Assembly: GCA_023390705.1 (NCBI GenBank)
Contig: JAEWCI010000260.1
Location: 1-17,486, forward strand
Length of the DNA stretch: 17,486 nt
Direction of reading: 5' to 3'
From: Pseudomonadota bacterium
GTDB taxonomy: Bacteria; Pseudomonadota; Alphaproteobacteria; Acetobacterales; Acetobacteraceae
Positions within the stretch are counted from its first letter, which is position 1; each line of letters opens with the position of its first letter. The notes below the pieces were generated by a model, which was not told the DNA's origin, did no database searches, and saw only the letters and a list, made by a program, of their open reading frames with translations. A program made the position numbers and the translations under genes. Positions 14,920-17,486 of this stretch are shown here, piece by piece.

Positions 14920-15897
14920 TCAATCCGGCCTGATGTTGCCGGCGCGGATCACCTCGGCCCATTTGTTGATCTCGGCCTGGATGAAGCGGCCGAGTTCCTC
15001 CGGCGTGCCGCCGCCGGGAATGGCGCCGTGCGCCTCCAGCGCATCGCGGTAGCGGGGGCTTGCCATGAAGCGGCCGACTTCCTCGTTCAGGCGCCGGATG
15101 ATGGGTTCCGGCACGCCGGCGGGCGCCACCAGGGCGGTCCAGGTCGCCGCCTCGAAACCGGGCAGGGCGGCTTCCGCCACGGTCGGCACATTCGCCCAGG
15201 AAGGCACGCGCTGGCTGCTGGTCACGGCCAGCACCTTCAGCCGCCCGCCGCGCACCTGCGGGCCGGAAGAAAGCGCGCTGTCGAACAGGATGTCGCACTC
15301 CCCGGCAACCGCCGCGACCACCGCCGGGCCGCTGCCGCGATAGGGGACATGCACCATGTCCACTCCGGCGCGGGCCTTGAACAGTTCCGCCGCCAGATGG
15401 CTGGGCAGGCCGGTGCCGATCGAGCAGTAGTTCAGCCGCCCGGCACTGGCCCGGGCATGGGCGACGAATTCCTGGATGCTGTTGGGCGCCCGGTCGGTCG
15501 GTGTCACCACCAGCAGCGGATAGACCGCGGTGAGGACGATCGGCGAGAACTGCCGGACGGGGTCATAGGGGATAGAGGGGAAGAGACTGCCGTTGATGGC
15601 ATGCGGCCCCGCCGAGGTCATCAGCAGCGTGTAGCCATCCGGCGCGGCGCGGGCGACCTGCTCGGTGCCGATCATGCCGCTGGCGCCGCCGCGGTTCTCC
15701 ACCACCACCGGCTGGCGCAGCGGGCCCGATATGCCTTCGGCGATCAGCCGGGTGACCACATCGGTGGAGCCGCCGGGCGGGAAGGCGACGATGATGCGGA
15801 CCGGCCGCTCCGGCCAATTCGCCTGCGCCTGGCCGCCGGCGGGCAGCAGCGCCAGCGTCGCGGCAAGGACAAGGGACCACAAGGCGCGTCGGCGCAT
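14920..15897 (-). CDS. Tripartite tricarboxylate transporter (Bug-type) substrate-binding receptor
   Basis: A 325-residue periplasmic solute-binding protein of the TctC/Bug family, which captures carboxylates for tripartite tricarboxylate transporters or acts as an orphan sensor. The signal peptide is about 1-25 (ALWSLVLAATLALLPAGGQAQA). Family marks are WPERPVRIIVAFPPGGSTDVV, ENRGGASGMIGTE, VPYRGSGPAVVAAVAGECDILFD, the QRVPSWANVPTVAEA segment and WTALVAPAGVPEPII. ATG 15897 is chosen because it begins the signal peptide and has GGAGGAG about 9 nt upstream; the frame is open to 16104, but that part overlaps a decayed transposase. No TctA/TctB membrane genes are in the window, which is common for this expanded family. 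The adjacent hydrolase and 2-hydroxyacid dehydrogenase genes on the same strand suggest a carboxylic acid ligand. Confidence 0.92.
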   Translation of the reverse strand: MRRRALWSLVLAATLALLPAGGQAQANWPERPVRIIVAFPPGGSTDVVTRLIAEGISGPLRQPVVVENRGGASGMIGTEQVARAAPDGYTLLMTSAGPHAINGSLFPSIPYDPVRQFSPIVLTAVYPLLVVTPTDRAPNSIQEFVAHARASAGRLNYCSIGTGLPSHLAAELFKARAGVDMVHVPYRGSGPAVVAAVAGECDILFDSALSSGPQVRGGRLKVLAVTSSQRVPSWANVPTVAEAALPGFEAATWTALVAPAGVPEPIIRRLNEEVGRFMASPRYRDALEAHGAIPGGGTPEELGRFIQAEINKWAEVIRAGNIRPD

Positions 15898-15990
15898 CGG
15901 CTGGAACTCCTCCCGATCGGGCCCTTCATCGGCCCTTCGGAACGGAGCTTGGCGGCACCGGCGCGGGAGGGCAAGACCGCGCCGCCCACG

Positions 15991-16247
15991 CCGGCCGCGG
16001 CCGCTGGTACCCCGCAGGCCGATGCGCGGCCCCGCGCCATCGCCGGTGGCAGGACCAGCGTGCGCAACAGCCTCTACATGGCCGCCCTGACCGCCATCCG
16101 CCACAACCCGCCCGTCAGCAGGGCCGCTTACCGGTGCCTGCGCGCCCGTGGCCCCCGTCCAAGCCCGCCCTCGTCGCCGCCATGCGCAAGCGCTTCGCCG
16201 TCCTCAACGCCGTCATCCATGACGCCAAGCCATGGGGAAACGCCTGA
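15991..16247 (+). pseudogene. Decayed C-terminal remnant of an IS110-family transposase
   Basis: The 366 bp from 15898 to 16263 hold no intact gene beyond the receptor's leader, but plus-strand translation shows the tail of an IS110-type transposase in pieces. From 16039 one frame reads IAGGRTSVRNSLYMAAL and continues with TAIRHNP, the conserved C-terminal (Transposase_20) motif. From 16161 another frame reads KPALVAAMRKRFAVLNAV, then IHDAKPWGNA and a TGA at 16245-16247, the usual end of such proteins. A frameshift therefore lies between about 16130 and 16160. A GRW fragment near 15999-16007, in a third position relative to the first piece, suggests more upstream decay. The DEDD catalytic half and both element ends are missing. 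The fossil now separates the receptor gene from the hydrolase gene. The left limit is approximate. Confidence 0.75.
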
Positions 16248-16263
16248 CCCACAAGACAGTCAC

Positions 16264-17277
16264 TCAGGCCCCGGCTTCCTCCAGGAAAACCTGCACCGCC
16301 CGGAACAGGGCGCCGCGGTTGCGCTCCATCCACATGGCATGGGTGCCCTCGCCCAGGACCACCAGCCGCTTGCCGGGCGAGTTCACCAGCAGGGGGAACA
16401 GGGCCTGGGCCATCTGCGGCGGCGTGTCGTTGTCCCATTCGCCCACGACCACCAGCGTGGGCGCGACGATCCTCGCGGGGTCATAGAATGGCCGGCCGGC
16501 CCGCCAGTATTCGCGGCTGTCGGCGACCGAGCCGTTGGGCGCGCGGAGCACCGGCGGGTCCTGGCGCATACCCACCGGGTCGGTCGCCCAGGTGGCGTCG
16601 GCCCATTGCTCGAACCAGCCCTGGGGGATCAGCCCGGCTTCCTTCTCCGGCGTCAGGCCGGAGGCGCGGCGGCTGCGAGCGGCGTCCTGCGTCACCAGGC
16701 GGTAGGCGCCGAGATCGCCGCCCGGGTCCGTGGCGCTGGGACCGTCACGCAGCCAGCCCGGGGCATAGAGCACCAGGCGCTCGACCAGTTGCGGGTTGTC
16801 CGCGGCGAAGCGGCCCATCAGCGAACAGCCCCAGGAATAGCCAAGCTGGGTCAGGCGCGGCAGGTTGCGGCGCCGGCGGATGAAGGCGGCGGCATCGGCA
16901 ATGTCGCCCACCGCCGTCTCGCCACGCCCCACCGGCGGCCTGCCTTCCGGCGCCTGGTCCATCTCCGGCGGGCGGGTGCTGCGGCCATAGCCGCGGATGT
17001 CCATGCACCAGACGTCGAAGCCGCGGCCGGCGATGTAGTCCATCCAGGAAAGCCCGCCGAGCGGCAGGTCGAAGGCGGTATGCGCGGGATAGGTCGCGCC
17101 GTGCACCATCAGCAGCGTTCGCTCCGGCCCGGCGGCACCAAGCTTCTCCGGCCGCTTGTTGCGGAGGAAGAGTTCGATCCCGCTGTCCCGCGTGGGCACC
17201 ATGAAATCCTCCGTCACCAGCTTCGGGCCGGCCTGGGCACCGGGGGGCGGCGGAGTGGACGGCGCGGGACCTTGCAT
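16264..17277 (-). CDS. Alpha/beta hydrolase
   Basis: A 337-residue alpha/beta-hydrolase-fold enzyme without signal peptide, so probably cytosolic. The oxyanion motif is MVHGAT (57-62), the nucleophile S148 lies in GYSWGC, an acid candidate is D282 or D284 in VGEWDNDTPP, and H313 sits in GEGTHAMWMERNR. The MDIRGYGRSTRP strand-turn is typical of the epoxide hydrolase/haloperoxidase/esterase superfamily. The first 20 residues are Pro/Gly-rich and probably disordered. The substrate is unknown. A strong GGGAGG lies 6-7 nt before ATG 17277. It follows the partial dehydrogenase gene by 62 bp on the same strand, and the transposase fossil adjoins its 3' end, so it may originally have continued into the receptor gene downstream. 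Confidence 0.87.
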   Translation of the reverse strand: MQGPAPSTPPPPGAQAGPKLVTEDFMVPTRDSGIELFLRNKRPEKLGAAGPERTLLMVHGATYPAHTAFDLPLGGLSWMDYIAGRGFDVWCMDIRGYGRSTRPPEMDQAPEGRPPVGRGETAVGDIADAAAFIRRRRNLPRLTQLGYSWGCSLMGRFAADNPQLVERLVLYAPGWLRDGPSATDPGGDLGAYRLVTQDAARSRRASGLTPEKEAGLIPQGWFEQWADATWATDPVGMRQDPPVLRAPNGSVADSREYWRAGRPFYDPARIVAPTLVVVGEWDNDTPPQMAQALFPLLVNSPGKRLVVLGEGTHAMWMERNRGALFRAVQVFLEEAGA

Positions 17278-17339
17278 CGGTTACCTCCCTTGATGTCGTG
17301 TGGTGTCGTGTCGGCGATCCCACCTCAAGCGATCACGCC

Positions 17340-17486
17340 CTACTCCGAACCGGGCTGGACGACGTTCGTCTCCAGCCCCAGCACCAGAACGTCGCGCATG
17401 GTCTCCGCGCTCAGCCGCCTGATGTCGTCCCAGGCTTCCGGGGTATGGAAGGCGATGTGCGGGGTGATGACCAGGCGGCCTTCCAG
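17340..17486 (-). CDS. D-2-hydroxyacid dehydrogenase, C-terminal fragment (cut by window edge)
   Basis: Only the last 48 codons and the TAG stop (17340-17342) are present; the 5' part lies beyond the window. The fragment reads LEGRLVITPHIAF, then HTPEAWDDIRRL, then SAETMRDVL. This is the C-terminal end of NAD-dependent D-isomer-specific 2-hydroxyacid dehydrogenases, including the catalytic histidine in TPHIAF. Such enzymes interconvert 2-oxo acids and D-2-hydroxy acids (lactate, glycerate and similar). It appears to be the upstream gene of a minus-strand unit with the alpha/beta hydrolase and, before the transposase insertion, perhaps the carboxylate receptor. Subfamily and substrate cannot be read from so short a piece. 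Confidence 0.8.
   Translation of the reverse strand: MEGRLVITPHIAFHTPEAWDDIRRLSAETMRDVLVLGLETNVVQPGSE

Noticed and set aside
15665..16090. Plus-strand 141-codon open frame near the TTT receptor start
   Set aside because: It is mostly antisense to the receptor gene and is in neither of the frames that carry the clear transposase fossil motifs.

Overview
The window is a GC-rich chromosomal segment (roughly 70% GC by eye) from an alphaproteobacterium, most likely Acetobacteraceae of the Roseomonas type. The grounds are the order rnd / aspS / EipB-type DUF1849 gene, the alphaproteobacterial style of the AspRS C-terminus, a Bug/TTT-type tricarboxylate receptor gene, and a small secreted protein of a kind I associate with that family. 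No tRNA, rRNA or CRISPR array was seen.

Layout: (i) 1-5084 is housekeeping: ribonuclease D (minus), then on plus an aldo/keto reductase, aspartyl-tRNA synthetase and a periplasmic EipB homologue. (ii) 5085-9015 is an accessory stretch. Two clearly AT-richer single-gene islets, both on the minus strand, sit on either side of a GC-rich UxaA-family sugar-acid dehydratase gene. The first islet encodes an unrecognised 319-residue protein; the second a 429-residue STAND/ORC-like P-loop ATPase. The dehydratase gene is broken by one in-frame TAA. (iii) 9016-13405 is a minus-strand operon: IlvD/Edd-family sugar-acid dehydratase, metallo-beta-lactamase-fold hydrolase, SDR dehydrogenase resembling 2-keto-3-deoxy-L-fuconate dehydrogenase, and FAH-family hydrolase. 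Together these fit a non-phosphorylative route: aldonate -> 2-keto-3-deoxy acid -> 2,4-diketo-3-deoxy acid -> pyruvate plus a 2-hydroxy acid. (iv) 13509-17486 holds a secreted alpha/beta hydrolase, a small secreted protein, a tripartite tricarboxylate receptor, a decayed IS110-family transposase tail, a second alpha/beta hydrolase, and the 3' end of a D-2-hydroxyacid dehydrogenase running off the window.

The most unusual parts are the two foreign-looking islets. Each is packed almost exactly between host stop codons; the ATPase gene starts 13 bp after the FAH gene and may be read from the sugar-acid operon. The intervening dehydratase has a single nonsense codon but is otherwise intact. A two-gene accessory (possibly defence) system is a hypothesis only; nothing in the sequence proves function.
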